DNA of 64,000 bases from Whalleya microplaca (Eukaryota; Ascomycota; Sordariomycetes; Xylariales; Xylariaceae): positions 434,001 through 498,000 of the forward strand of contig MU385746.1 in the NCBI GenBank assembly GCA_022497155.1. Direction: 5' to 3'. Position 1 is the first letter of the stretch. Every line of letters starts with the position of its first letter. The notes beneath the pieces were generated by a model that saw only the letters and a program-made list of their open reading frames with translations, was not told the origin of the DNA and searched no databases. The translations under genes were made by a program, and so were the position numbers. Below are positions 1-10,064 of the stretch, one piece after another.

Positions 1-1088
1 AAGCGTGTAGACGCTGTGGACCGCGCTGCCGCAATGAATCAATTAGGCGGCAAAAGGCAAAACGATTCATGTCATTGATCATAAGCCACTTTAACACTCT
101 TATATAGATTGGCATCGATGTTTACGATACATACACATGCGTGATTCAGTGAGGATATATGTTGATTTTGGGATCATAATAGCATTCAAGGTACTGGTGG
201 TCATACATGTAGCGCTAGCCTACATTATGTAGCTTGTCAATATGAAACAGAGCAATGGGGCGAATAGTGGCTTGTTTAACAACAAGGTGAAGCTACTAGG
301 GAGCCGAGCCCCCGTATAAATGTACAAGTAGTGGCCATATATATACCCGCACTCAGCCCTACTTCAACACAGATATCAATCAAAATGTAGTATTTATGTA
401 TACGACATCAATGGATAGTGGAGGTCAGCATTATCATATGAGGTAGATATTCAGATATACGATCAAGAAAACTATGACAGTCATTGCACGGTGCTCACCT
501 GCCAACCCAGTAAACCAGGATTCGCCCGGGCTTAGAATGTGAGCTCAATTGAAATTGCCAAGAGGCTTCATAACAAGACTCTTAATCGAATCAAATTGGC
601 TCAAGTCGCCCGTACCGGTCGAGATCTCTGTATTTGGAAGTGACATTCGGGATAATGCCTGCGTAGTCTGGCTGTTACGCCACAACACGCTCAAAGGTAG
701 CGTGTCTAGATCGTTTCACATCCACCAAGCAGGCTTGGCAAGACCTAGGCTGACGAGGTTCGCAAGTCACAATAGCGATCTCATAATAAGCGATGACAAG
801 GCTAAGGATTTGGGATAAAATCGTATTGGTCTGGCTAGCAACGTTCTAGGCACCTCACATCAAGCAATGCCAGATGGTTGTGAAGTGCAACAAAATTCAT
901 TAATCATGAGAGGTAGAGAAATGATACTCCAAGCGATGAACCCGCCCACCGCCCGCTCGGAGGCAACCAGGATAAAATGCCGAATGACAGAAGCAAAATC
1001 CAAAGGAAAGAAAACCAAACCCAAAACAGACGAATGCCGTATACCGTGAACCCATCCTCCGCACATGTCCATAACCAATCCAAAACCA
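1..1088. other. intergenic, no gene recognised
   Basis: No reading frame here has a convincing start, coding composition or known domain. The short open frames at 549-818 and 867-1049 start at non-ATG codons or run into the downstream minisatellite. I see no RNA gene. Confidence 0.5.
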
Positions 1089-1278
1089 ACAAGCAACCAA
1101 ACTCCAAACTCCAAACTCCAGACTCCAGACTCCCGACTCCAAACTCCGTACTCCAAACTCCAAACTCCAAACTCCAAACTCCAAACTCCAAAAACCAAGC
1201 AACAAAAATCAAAATCAAAAACAGGAACGGGGGAACGGGGGAACCAAATCCAAACTCCAAACTCCAAACTCCAAAAAC
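1089..1278. repeat. 7-bp minisatellite, unit CCAAACT
   Basis: Runs of a 7-bp unit (CCAAACT, with variants CCAGACT, CCCGACT and CCGTACT) fill about 1092-1190 and return at about 1248-1276, separated by an A-rich spacer. Because the unit is not a multiple of three, the array is open in several frames on both strands and gives false proteins of alternating Thr-Pro-Asn-Ser-Lys or Val-Trp-Ser-Leu-Glu type. Those are not genes. Confidence 0.9.
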
Positions 1279-1335
1279 CGGTGTGTCCGATGACGTATTC
1301 CATGTCCCCTTTCCCAGAAACCTCCCGACCAAAGG

Positions 1336-1884
1336 AGACCAGACCAGTATGAGACCAGACCAATGTGAGACCAGACCAGACCAGACCATGGGGTGCATTA
1401 TCCGGAGCAGCTGCGGTGTTCTTGGACGAGTGGGGTGCCTTATTGCTCGCGTCGGAGGCTAGGCGAGCGGCACTGTGCGTTTTCCGGAGCAGCTGCGGTG
1501 TTCTTGGACGAAGGGTGTGCCTGATTGCTCGCGTCGGAGGCTAGGCGAGCGGCACGGTGCGTTATCCGGAGCAGCTGCGGTGTTCTTGGACAGGGTGTTG
1601 CTTGCGGCGGAACCTATGGCAAGCAACAGGCAGTATTCTAGGAAGAGAAGTTAGCCATACCACGCAACAGAGAAATGATAGGGGTAATTTCAGAGGTGAC
1701 TTAGCTTGTTAGGTAGAGTCTTGTACCGTACCGTGTCCGTAATCCGAGAAGAATAGTCAGCAGGATCGAATAGCTCAAAGGGGAAATAGGAAATGGGGAA
1801 TGGGGGATGAGGGATGACTTAGCTTTGGGTTAGGTAAAACGAATGGGTTGTCCGGTCTGGTCTGGTCTAGTTGGTCTGGTCTCT
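1336..1884. repeat. inverted GACCAGACCA arrays flanking about 460 bp
   Basis: The left arm (1336-1388) repeats GACCAGACCA with short spacers. The right arm (1853-1884) carries the reverse complement, GGTCTGGTCTGGTCT followed by TTGGTCTGGTCT. The arms could pair into an imperfect hairpin enclosing the 82-bp direct repeats. This may be the ends of a small non-autonomous element or simply two related minisatellites. No target-site duplication is clear. Confidence 0.5.
1393..1592. repeat. 82-bp direct tandem repeat, about 2.4 copies
   Basis: Copies begin at 1393, 1475 and 1557 with GTGC(A/G)TT(A/T)TCCGGAGC. Copies one and two share the GC-rich tail ATTGCTCGCGTCGGAGGC. The third copy stops after about 36 bp. 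No coding potential was seen. It lies between the arms of the GACCAGACCA inverted repeat. Confidence 0.85.
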
Positions 1885-1925
1885 AAAATTCCCTCCCCCC
1901 TCATTTCCTCCAAGAACCTGAGATC

Positions 1926-3515
1926 TCAACCGCGACTGCTCGAATGACCTTGAGCACGGCGCCCCGAGCCGCTTTGAGATCGAGTAGTGTCCTCCGCATG
2001 GCTTGCAGAGGTACCACTCGAATGTTGCTGACTGCGGCGCGAGGCACTTGAGCGGGCAGCCTGACGACGACTCGGACCTTGTCCGGGGATTGGAGAAGGC
2101 CGAGGCGGGTCGGTTGCGACGCTCGTCAAGTCGGGCATGACGAGTTCCGTATACTTCTTGCTGACGAAGTCAGCGTAAGGAAGATCTCTGTCGACATAGT
2201 TTCCGTAACGTGATACACGTTGCGGAGACCACCAGAAGAACGGCCACTGCCACCAATGCTCCCCGAGCAATTGGCGCAGATTGGCTGCTGGTCCTAAGTC
2301 GTACGGGTTCTTGTCGAATTTGTGGGCATGTAGGCGCCATTCATTTCCGTGTTGGACTTTGAAGACCAAAGTCCACTTGTCACCCTGTATTAAAAGGCAT
2401 TAGCAACTCATGACGTGGGAATAAACCATAGGAGACGCTGGCATGAGCACGGGGGCAATATTAGGAGGATTATCAAAGGGTGATTAGGGACGGTGATATT
2501 GGTAGTTAGGAGACAGGCAAAGAGGGGGATGAACAACTTACCCTGCGTTCGGGCCACAGGGCATTGCACCAAACGATTCGGTGAAATGCGGGCACGGAAT
2601 TGTACAGGCCTACATAGAGGACCACGGAGGTGGAGAAGATGACCGAGGCTGCGAACGGGGCGGCGAGGCGTTGTTCTGGATTCGTGAGGGTGTAAATTGC
2701 CACAGCAATGCTGTATATGCCATCCAGAGGCAAAAACGCAAGCACGAAGCAGTACTGCTTCAGGGTTCGCAGATAGACATCCGACTGAAGCCAGGGACAG
2801 AAGTGGTCGTACATTGGCAGGCATTGACTCCGGTGGCTGCAATGGTACGCTCTGTCTGACAAGTCGTAGTCGCAGCTGTAGGGGCATCTTCTCGGGCGAC
2901 GGCCTGTTGACAATTAGCATCTCCTCTTGCACATTGAATAAGTAGTTAACGAGTATATGTAATAACAGGTCGGTGTTTGGAATCAACAGATAGGACGCAG
3001 AATAACCAATGGGTAGGTGATTAAAAGAATAACGAAAGTGAAACTGAACACAGGGTACTAAACACTGTGATAATGGAGTTAGGACTCACCTTCGTGGTAG
3101 CTGACCCAAGAGTCGGGCTGTTGTACAAACGACCAAATAGAGTCGTCTGCCTGCATAATTCTCTTCCTGGAAGAGTTCTAATGATATGTACGTTAGTATA
3201 GTGATATGAGAGGTAGGTAGGGAACTTCAAACTTACCGTTGGAGGCTTCCATGACCGATCACAGAACCAAGTCGTGACGAGGATCTGAATCAGAGGAAGC
3301 ACCCAATGAGCCTTGAGGATTGCCGAAAGGAACAGAAGACAAAGACCAAGGGTCCATCTGCCGGGATCGGGGACTTGGGTGAGATTTCCAAGGTTCTCTT
3401 GGAAGCCTATAAGAGACTCCCAAGAGACCCGGAAATCGAGAAAGTAGAGGTTGATGGAGAGGAAGAGGAGGAGCCACAAGAGGCCGAAGCGGAGGACGGC
3501 AACGACGGGATCCAT
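1926..3515 (-). CDS. pfa5: DHHC-family palmitoyltransferase, Pfa5-like (DHFC variant)
   Basis: This is a protein S-acyltransferase that attaches palmitate to cysteines of membrane proteins. It is a multi-pass membrane enzyme. Four exons are inferred: 3515-3237, a short one around 3170-3090, 2903-2542 and 2384-1926. The start ATG at 3515 begins a hydrophobic N-terminus with two membrane segments. Exon 2 encodes a conserved-looking ADDSIWSFVQQPDSW stretch. Exon 3 has the cysteine-rich domain (CPYSC, HCSHRSQC, then DHFCPW) and two more membrane segments. Exon 4 has the family's NPYDLGP motif and a disordered Ser/Arg tail. The signature reads Asp-His-Phe-Cys instead of Asp-His-His-Cys. As I recall, filamentous-fungal Pfa5 proteins often have DHFC, so this need not be a loss of function. 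The exact acceptor of exon 2 is uncertain (two in-frame AG options). A (CA)n tract adjoins the start codon. Confidence 0.85.
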
Positions 3516-3612
3516 TGTGTGTGTGTGTGTGGGTGTGTGGGTGTGTATGTGTGGGTGTGTGTATGTGTGTGTGTATGTGTGTGGGTGTGGATGTGGATGT
3601 GTGTGTGTGGGG
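3516..3612. repeat. (GT)n-type microsatellite abutting a start codon
   Basis: An imperfect GT tract, interrupted by GGG and GTAT, starts directly next to the ATG of the minus-strand palmitoyltransferase gene. On the transcribed strand it is a (CA)n run occupying the immediate 5' leader. Repeat-length change here would alter the leader, not the protein. Confidence 0.9.
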
Positions 3613-4740
3613 GTATTGTAGAAAAGAAGAAGAGAATCACAACCTTCAAGGAGGGTGGGAGATTATTTATACGGCAGATATTGCTAGGGCGGGAGATTAT
3701 TTACGGTAAACAATGGACGCCGTGTTTACTCGTCTCCAGGTAGACAGGAAAGAAAGAAAGTATACGGCGGTAGCAACGGCTTATAAGCTATGGAAGCTGC
3801 CCCTTAAAACCATCTTGCGTTGCTAAGGCTACCTATGTAGTAACCGTTCGATGTGGAATACCTACCTAGAGCATAGGAGCTACTTGGATGGAATAACCCA
3901 CTTGAATAACGATCTAGCAATCTATTAAATAGGCTTAGGTGAGTCATAGATATAACACATCAAAGCAAGTAATAATATCACTGATAGTCATGTCAAAGCG
4001 CATATATAGAGAGAAACTAGGTAGCTAGAGAGCATCAAATGAATATGCTCCTAGTGGAGTTGGGAGTTGACTGCCCAAACATTTACTCTACAGTTACTTA
4101 GTGGAAGCACTGAGAGAAGGAGCAGTACGAGTCGATCGAAGCTATCACAGTCCGGATAATGTCTGCAGGAAGCCGAGTTCTTTAGAATGGATAGTGCTGA
4201 ATTATCACGAGGGCTATATCCCATGACAAAACTTATGAAAGGTGGTGACGACTCTCTTGAGCTGAATTGCTATGGCCTTAACTTGATTATTAGACATCAT
4301 ATTGAGGAAGGTTGACTAGGCTATAGAACGATAGCAACCTGTGAAGTGAGAAGAAGAAACAGGAAAGAGAATGTCAATGATGTACAGCTCCTGAGAAAGC
4401 CTAGTTCGTGAATGCTTGCTCCAATTGTAACGAAACTAATTCAGGTAAGAATGAATAGTCGAGCTACGGGTAGGACCACGCGTCGTTGTGTGTCGTACTT
4501 TGTGGGATAAGAGCAAGGCAGGCCTGTCGACCAACAACTTCCAAAATGTTGCACTGATTGTGATCATACTAATGCTACTCACTTTCAACCTTATCACGGA
4601 GTCCTAGGTAACGCATGGATAGCTGCTAAAGTAGTATTGCTATTGATAATACCATAGAGCCTCATCATGTGAAAAATGTACACAACCTAATATAATATAC
4701 AGCAGATCCATCCTGGATGATAACTAAACTTCATTAAAGA
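3613..4740. other. intergenic, nothing recognised
   Basis: About 1.1 kb between the palmitoyltransferase promoter and the 3' end of the secreted-protein gene. I found no coding frame, RNA gene or clear repeat. Confidence 0.5.
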
Positions 4741-5315
4741 TTAACCGCACATGTCCGTGTGCCATTTATGTGCTGCTTCTACACAGCCCGGCCGACAGAA
4801 TTTACATGAGGGCCCGACACACCACTGGAGGTGGTCGAGGAGCCAGTTGCCCACCCAAATATATTTTGAATGACACCACTCATGTACCGTCAGCGCGCGT
4901 ATATCGTCAATGCCCCCCATGGCATTACAACAATTCGCGTCGAAGCAGCCTGCCTAGAACAAAGTAAAAGGGTCAGCAAACGTCATGTTAGGGGGAGGGG
5001 GGCGGTGGGCTCAGGCTCAAATTCAGGCTCAGAGTCATAGGCACTTACATAACATTTTGGGAGGTACTCGTAAGGTATCCTATCATTGGGTCCAGAACGC
5101 CTGTCGCCTGTCGTCCAAACTTCGGGTGTTGAGGGCGGCCCAAAAAATGCGAGCATTGCGGCGCTCGGATCGCTGAAAGTGCCGTTGCTTCCAAAAGCGT
5201 GCTCGATGGCAGTCTTATTATCGACAGCGCCGTCGACAATGGCCGGCATAGCGGCTGCTTTGGTAATGATCATCCCGAGGGACAGAGCGGCGCGTAACAG
5301 CGTTGAAGATAGCAT
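4741..5315 (-). CDS. small secreted cysteine-rich protein, candidate effector
   Basis: I do not recognise the family. Two exons are inferred: 5315-5049 (89 codons) and 4953-4741 (70 codons plus TAA). They are joined by a 95-bp intron with donor GTAAGT and acceptor TTCTAG, both in phase 0, giving 159 residues. The N-terminus is a typical signal peptide: a short polar start, a hydrophobic core to about residue 20, and an Ala-Ala-Ala-Met cleavage region. The mature N-terminal half is acidic with two N-glycosylation sequons (NKT, NGT). All ten cysteines lie in the last 75 residues, including a CC pair and a CxxC pair, together with five tryptophans. If exon 1 is read through instead, the product stops at 110 residues with one cysteine, so splicing creates the cysteine-rich domain. 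Five 19-bp promoter repeats lie 57-151 bp upstream. A role as effector, antimicrobial or wall protein is inference from these traits. Confidence 0.65.
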
Positions 5316-5371
5316 GATGGATATTATGGAATAAAGTGGATTACTAAGTAGTTTTTCGGTAGTATAGAAGC

Positions 5372-5466
5372 TTGTTGTTTGGACTGGGTGTTGTTGTTTG
5401 GATTTGGTGTTATTGTTTAGACTGGGTGTTGTTGTTTGGACTGGGTGTTATTGTTTAGACTGGGCA
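5372..5466. repeat. five 19-bp tandem repeats in the secreted-protein promoter
   Basis: Unit TTGTTGTTTGGACTGGGTG occurs at 5372, 5391, 5410, 5429 and 5448. The copies alternate between a G-type and an A-type variant (TTATTGTTTAGACTGGG). A degenerate sixth partial copy follows near 5475. The array lies just upstream of the minus-strand secreted-protein start at 5315, where promoter or leader elements would be expected. Confidence 0.9.
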
Positions 5467-6036
5467 ATGGACAGAAGACTGGGTGATGGATTGATGGGGA
5501 ACCAAGTACTCTTAAATACTTGAAGAGTCTTGAGGAACGGCCTTAAAGTTCACGCAAGGTGATTTGGAAATCTTAATGATACATATTCAATAGAGGCTTA
5601 GCAGTGACCTTGCATGGTGCACGGTGGAAAGAGAATAACAGAAAAAGTACGAGCTGCAGCCTAGTAAAGCTAGATGATAATAGGAGAATAAGTGCCACAT
5701 TACGCTCATTAGTCCTTGACCATCTTTCCAAGCGTGAGAAGATGCTTATGCTAAATCAGTACTACAAACAGTTAGGATTTCTAAGATAGTTGCGCCAAAT
5801 CGCCAAGACATGCCATTGTTGTTTTGGTAGCGAATGTGTCTGTTAGGGAATGTAGAGTGGAGGACGACGAAACGGTAGAGGAAGTCTGGTAACGAGAAAG
5901 CGGTAAAGAGAAGAACTAGACATGTTTCATTTGATGCTCGCTTAAACTGGTTATGCAGCCTCAAGATAGCTCCAAATGAGTTGTCTACCTTAAAGGGGGA
6001 AGAATGCCTTGCTAGGCTGTACCAACCCCATGCTAC
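5467..6036. other. intergenic, nothing recognised
   Basis: Sequence between the secreted-protein promoter and the 3' end of the Zn2Cys6 regulator. The two small open frames (5604-5789 plus, 5746-5964 minus) overlap antisense and show no domain. Confidence 0.5.
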
Positions 6037-9000
6037 TTAGGCAGCGCAGCGCATACCATCCTCGCGCAAGGCATCAAGCAAAACCCGAGCGGTCTCTTTA
6101 TCAGTTGTGCTCTCATCTGGGCCCTGCATGCTCGCAGCTACCTCCTTCATACGCTCTTCGCTCCACGCATCCTTGATCCAGTCGTCCTCTCCCAGGCCGA
6201 CTTGTTGGTCATGGCCTCCGTACATAGACTCGCTCAAGTCACTTGACCCTTGCGGAATGCCCCGGGGTTCATCGATGTCTAGCGCGTAGGCCGCGATGAC
6301 TTCGCTAGTTATGCTATCGAGATTTAAACCGTTGACGAAGACACCGCCCATTTGAACATCGCCTGAGTTCATCCCAGCCTGGGAGTCATCAAACAGAGTA
6401 TTCGATGCCCCGTGCTGTGGCGCATTGCCATCTTGAGAGTCTGGAGAGCTTGAGCTTGATTCCTCGTCCGAAGAGAGCGAGCGCACGGTCCCAAGCGGTA
6501 TGTTCAGGCCTGGGCTAGACGTGTAATAAGGTTGCGTTGCCCGAGGTGGTTCTGTTGGAGCGGGAGACGGTGTCGCGCTAGCGATTTGGGGTCGGGGCGA
6601 GCTGAAGTCAGTGGCGAATAATACTCTCAGGCTTGCCGGAAAGTCTGTGTCTTCTGCTAGTCTGCCTTTGCTGAGGCTCAGGTCCATCGTCATGGCTAAA
6701 CGTAGGTAATATCCCGGATGTAGAGCCAGGATGTCGGACCAACTCGATATCGAGGCTTGATTGATGGGGCTACCGAAGGAGGAAGAATTTATGGTGCTAT
6801 TGGTGTCGGTTGGTGGATCGAGTTGGGCCAGGTTTATAATGTGTCGAATGGTCTCGCTGATGTAGTCGACGCCATCGTATTGAGGTTGATAGGTTTTCAT
6901 CGCTTGAATGAGGGTGTTGAGACGATTCTGCTTAAGAGCCAATTGCATATCTGAACCTGTTGAGCCGCCATTTGCTTTCTTCTGCGATGAGAGTTTGACG
7001 TCAATGATATGGAGGACGAGAGGTAATGCAGTACATGCAACTCTACGTAGAGTTAGTTGATTGGAATAATCGCTTGGCTAATATTGAAACTTACGCGCTA
7101 ATTGGTAAAAAACGAGCAAGGCGCAGTTGAATGAGTTCCTTTAAACACTCAGTTACGCCACAAGCAGCATCTTGAATCTCGTGCCGGTTCTCATATAAGT
7201 TGGCGAATGCTTTTAGGTTGCTGTTCATGTTTGGCGAAGTTGACGCCACTGTCATTTGAAGGACCTCGTGGTGACAGAGGACTACTCGAGCAGAACTGTT
7301 CCCTATTGTTAGAATTTTCTTTACTCGGTTGACGAAGCGGAAAGGAGTACTCACTGATAGTACATATACATCAAATTCGTGTATAATATCGTAGAATCAT
7401 GTTGAGATTGCTTGCCCTTCGCGCTCACCATTCTCGGCGTGCTCCCACCACCGAACAGCGGGAACCGGAGCATCGCGCCTTTGTACCATCTTTTTAATTC
7501 CAATTTGCACTCTCTTACTCTAGCGACCCCATCAGTAGACAGCTGTTTACCCCAGCCGGGTAAGTCGTCCAGAGGGAAGACTAATGTGAGGAGATCTGTC
7601 AAGACCGAGCATAGCTCTCCAATTTGGATAAAAATTTCGACCAAACGTCTCTTAGTCTCCGCATTATACACCTTGGAGTGCTCAACTTCATCGGCCAAGT
7701 CTGCATACCCCAGACCTGTGTTAGCATTGAAATCAAATTGTGCTCGAGATATCTGAAGACTCCTCCGCATGCCAAGAGCTAGGATGCGATCACGTATGAT
7801 GCAGCACCACCATAACCGCTTCAATGTGTTTTGCTTGTGCTTCGCTGGATCATCTACTCCGTAGAATGTGGGCATGGCAGAGTAGAGATGAGCATCGGCA
7901 CTCTTTGCATTCTGGATCGCTATCCCCAGCCAAGCTGTGTTGGTCTTCTTCGTAGCATGGGACCAATTCGGAGTCCAGTAGGTAAGAAGAAGCGCAGTCT
8001 GAGAGAGGGATACGAGTGATGCTTCGGTATCGAAGTCAAATAAGAGCTAACCAGTCATTAGACGCGGCTCGTTCAAGGGGGTTAAACACATACCTTCGTG
8101 CGCCTGTAAAAGGTAGCCCTTGCAGCGCGAATGCTAGGGAACCCCAATGTTTTAATAGTACTTCTTGAAACAAACTGGGGACATTAGCTATACTTCTCGA
8201 ATTGCATGGAAATGACAAGATGTACATACATTACAGGAAGAGAATAATATCGCCTGGAAGACAACGAGGGAGATCTTCTCAGCTGGTTCGCTAGGACCCT
8301 GATGGCAATACATGCGCCAAAAGTTTCCTTCATTAATGAGTGGCATCATTGGGTGGACATGCAAGAAGTATTGTTGAACGAACTCGTCCAAGATTGACCT
8401 TGTCGGCACTCTTAGGCAGCCTTGAGATTCTAGATAGTTGACGTCTTGAGGTATGATATTGTGAAGGTTACTCATGCCAATGAAAGGGTAATATGAATAG
8501 GTAACGTCAGCCTCATTCGTTATATGCTGGTCTCCGGGCCAAACAGGTGGAATGGCTGGAGCCATGAAAGCATCGAAGTCCAATGGCATCGATGCGGTTT
8601 CTAATCCCTCTGTTAGATTAAGCTCACATTATGTTTCAAATTGGCCTACCTTGGAACGCCGGTATGGGTATCGGGATCGTGTTACTAGGACCATGCTGTT
8701 GTGATGGGGTTGCTTCTCTTGCGCCAATATTTACGCCTATCGACTGACTGGAATAGTTGGTAGAATTAGACATCCCTTCTGGTGAGCATTCGCTGTGATC
8801 TGGTCCTGGTGATGCTGGTTGTCCATTGATTCTGGACTTTACCACATCTTCCGCAGTCCTTCCATAGGAACAGTCGTCCTTCGAATACGGGGGATAGGAC
8901 GTTTCAATATTCTCGTTTTCATCGCGCGGGCCTCTTCTACTGAACTCCAATGTAAGCTGGGAACTTGTGGATGGATAGGCGACTTACAACCTGGACGCTC

Positions 9001-9181
9001 GTCCAGTCACAACACACGTCTCATTATCAAGATAACAATTCATACATGGCCTGCCTCGTTGTGAGACATCGCAACGGACTTTCCGGGAGCGGCAATTAAG
9101 GCAGGCTTTCGGTGCTCTCTTGCGAGCCTTAGCTGCCAACTTTGGCTTAGGATTTACGGCCTCAAAACTCGATGAAGACAT
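6037..9181 (-). CDS. Zn2Cys6 transcription factor, CTF1-like
   Basis: A nuclear fungal regulator with an N-terminal binuclear zinc cluster and a fungal-specific (middle homology) domain. The ATG at 9181 gives a Lys/Arg-rich lead and then CLNCRSRKVRC..C..C..C (about residues 27-56). Inferred exons begin 9181-8988, 8939-8650 and 8609-8230, with further exons to 6037. The phases of the first three close. The middle domain shows DFDTE, ALLLTYW and LKRLWWCCIIRDRILALGMRR, typical of cutinase transcription factor 1 alpha/beta relatives. In Fusarium such proteins bind cutinase promoters. The C-terminal exon (6948-6037) is acidic and Ser-rich and may be an activation region. Targets here are unknown. 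The neighbouring secreted-protein gene is about 0.7 kb beyond its 3' end on the same strand. Later intron borders (near 8100, 7360 and 7050) are approximate. Confidence 0.85.
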
Positions 9182-10064
9182 GGTAACGGGCGAAGATCTC
9201 CTACTGACCAACACTGGAACCCTTCTAGGATAGAAGAAGGGAAAGTTTGAAGGGAAGAGTACATTAGGAGTTGGAGAACTTCAAGGGGCTGTGGGGCATA
9301 CCCCAACATCTCAAAGTCTGGGGAATCAGGTCGGAGGCATTGGCGATCTCCATCGCGTGGGCCTAGTGGCATCAAACTAGGACGACGACACAATTAGACA
9401 CGAATGGGGAAGGCACATGATGCAGGGTCCAGCGCGATAATATGGAACTATATCCGATACCACTAGCCTGGATCTTGACACATATCAAACTGGCCTACTA
9501 CAAAGTCCTTGATCGGAGGTATTTCTGCAAGCCAGAAGGCCAATGATAGCGTGGTTCTAAGCAGCAGTATGGGCCAAGTTATAGGTGACGTTACAAGTTG
9601 TGATACGAATTGGGAAGACTCCGAATGTCCGAAGTTGACAGACTACATAGAGTTTACGCTACTCACTAATAAGCTAAGACCATTGTTCCAGGCCCATAAG
9701 GTCATTTGATGCCAAGCATATTACGACTGCGGATAGCAGGATCTACTACAATTTGCCGGGGTAAAAGGCGGCTATCGGTAAAAAAGCTCGGTAATGAGAG
9801 TCAAAAATATATTTAGCGGCGATAAAAGGAGAAAAGAATCACCCACGTTGTCTTGGGAAATTGAGGTTGGATTCGATGACTGGCAGAGTTAGTCCAAAAA
9901 TTGTCACTACCGATAATTGCTTTAAATGAAACTGTTTCAGGTAGTCTGAGGCGTGAAGATGTCAAGTCAATTCCGAACTAGGCAGTTTGAGTGGACTATG
10001 CGAGGAACTAGGTACCTATGAGAAGCAATTCAGAGACCGAAAATCTACAATCTGACTCTGGCTT
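9182..10064. other. intergenic (promoter of the Zn2Cys6 gene)
   Basis: Upstream region of the regulator. Short open frames at 9154-9393 (minus) and 9509-9709 (plus) lack any domain. I see no RNA gene. Confidence 0.5.

Noticed and set aside
860..1462. Several overlapping open frames of 60-167 codons on both strands
   Set aside because: They are readings of the 7-bp minisatellite, which is open in many frames. Their repetitive composition is not protein evidence.
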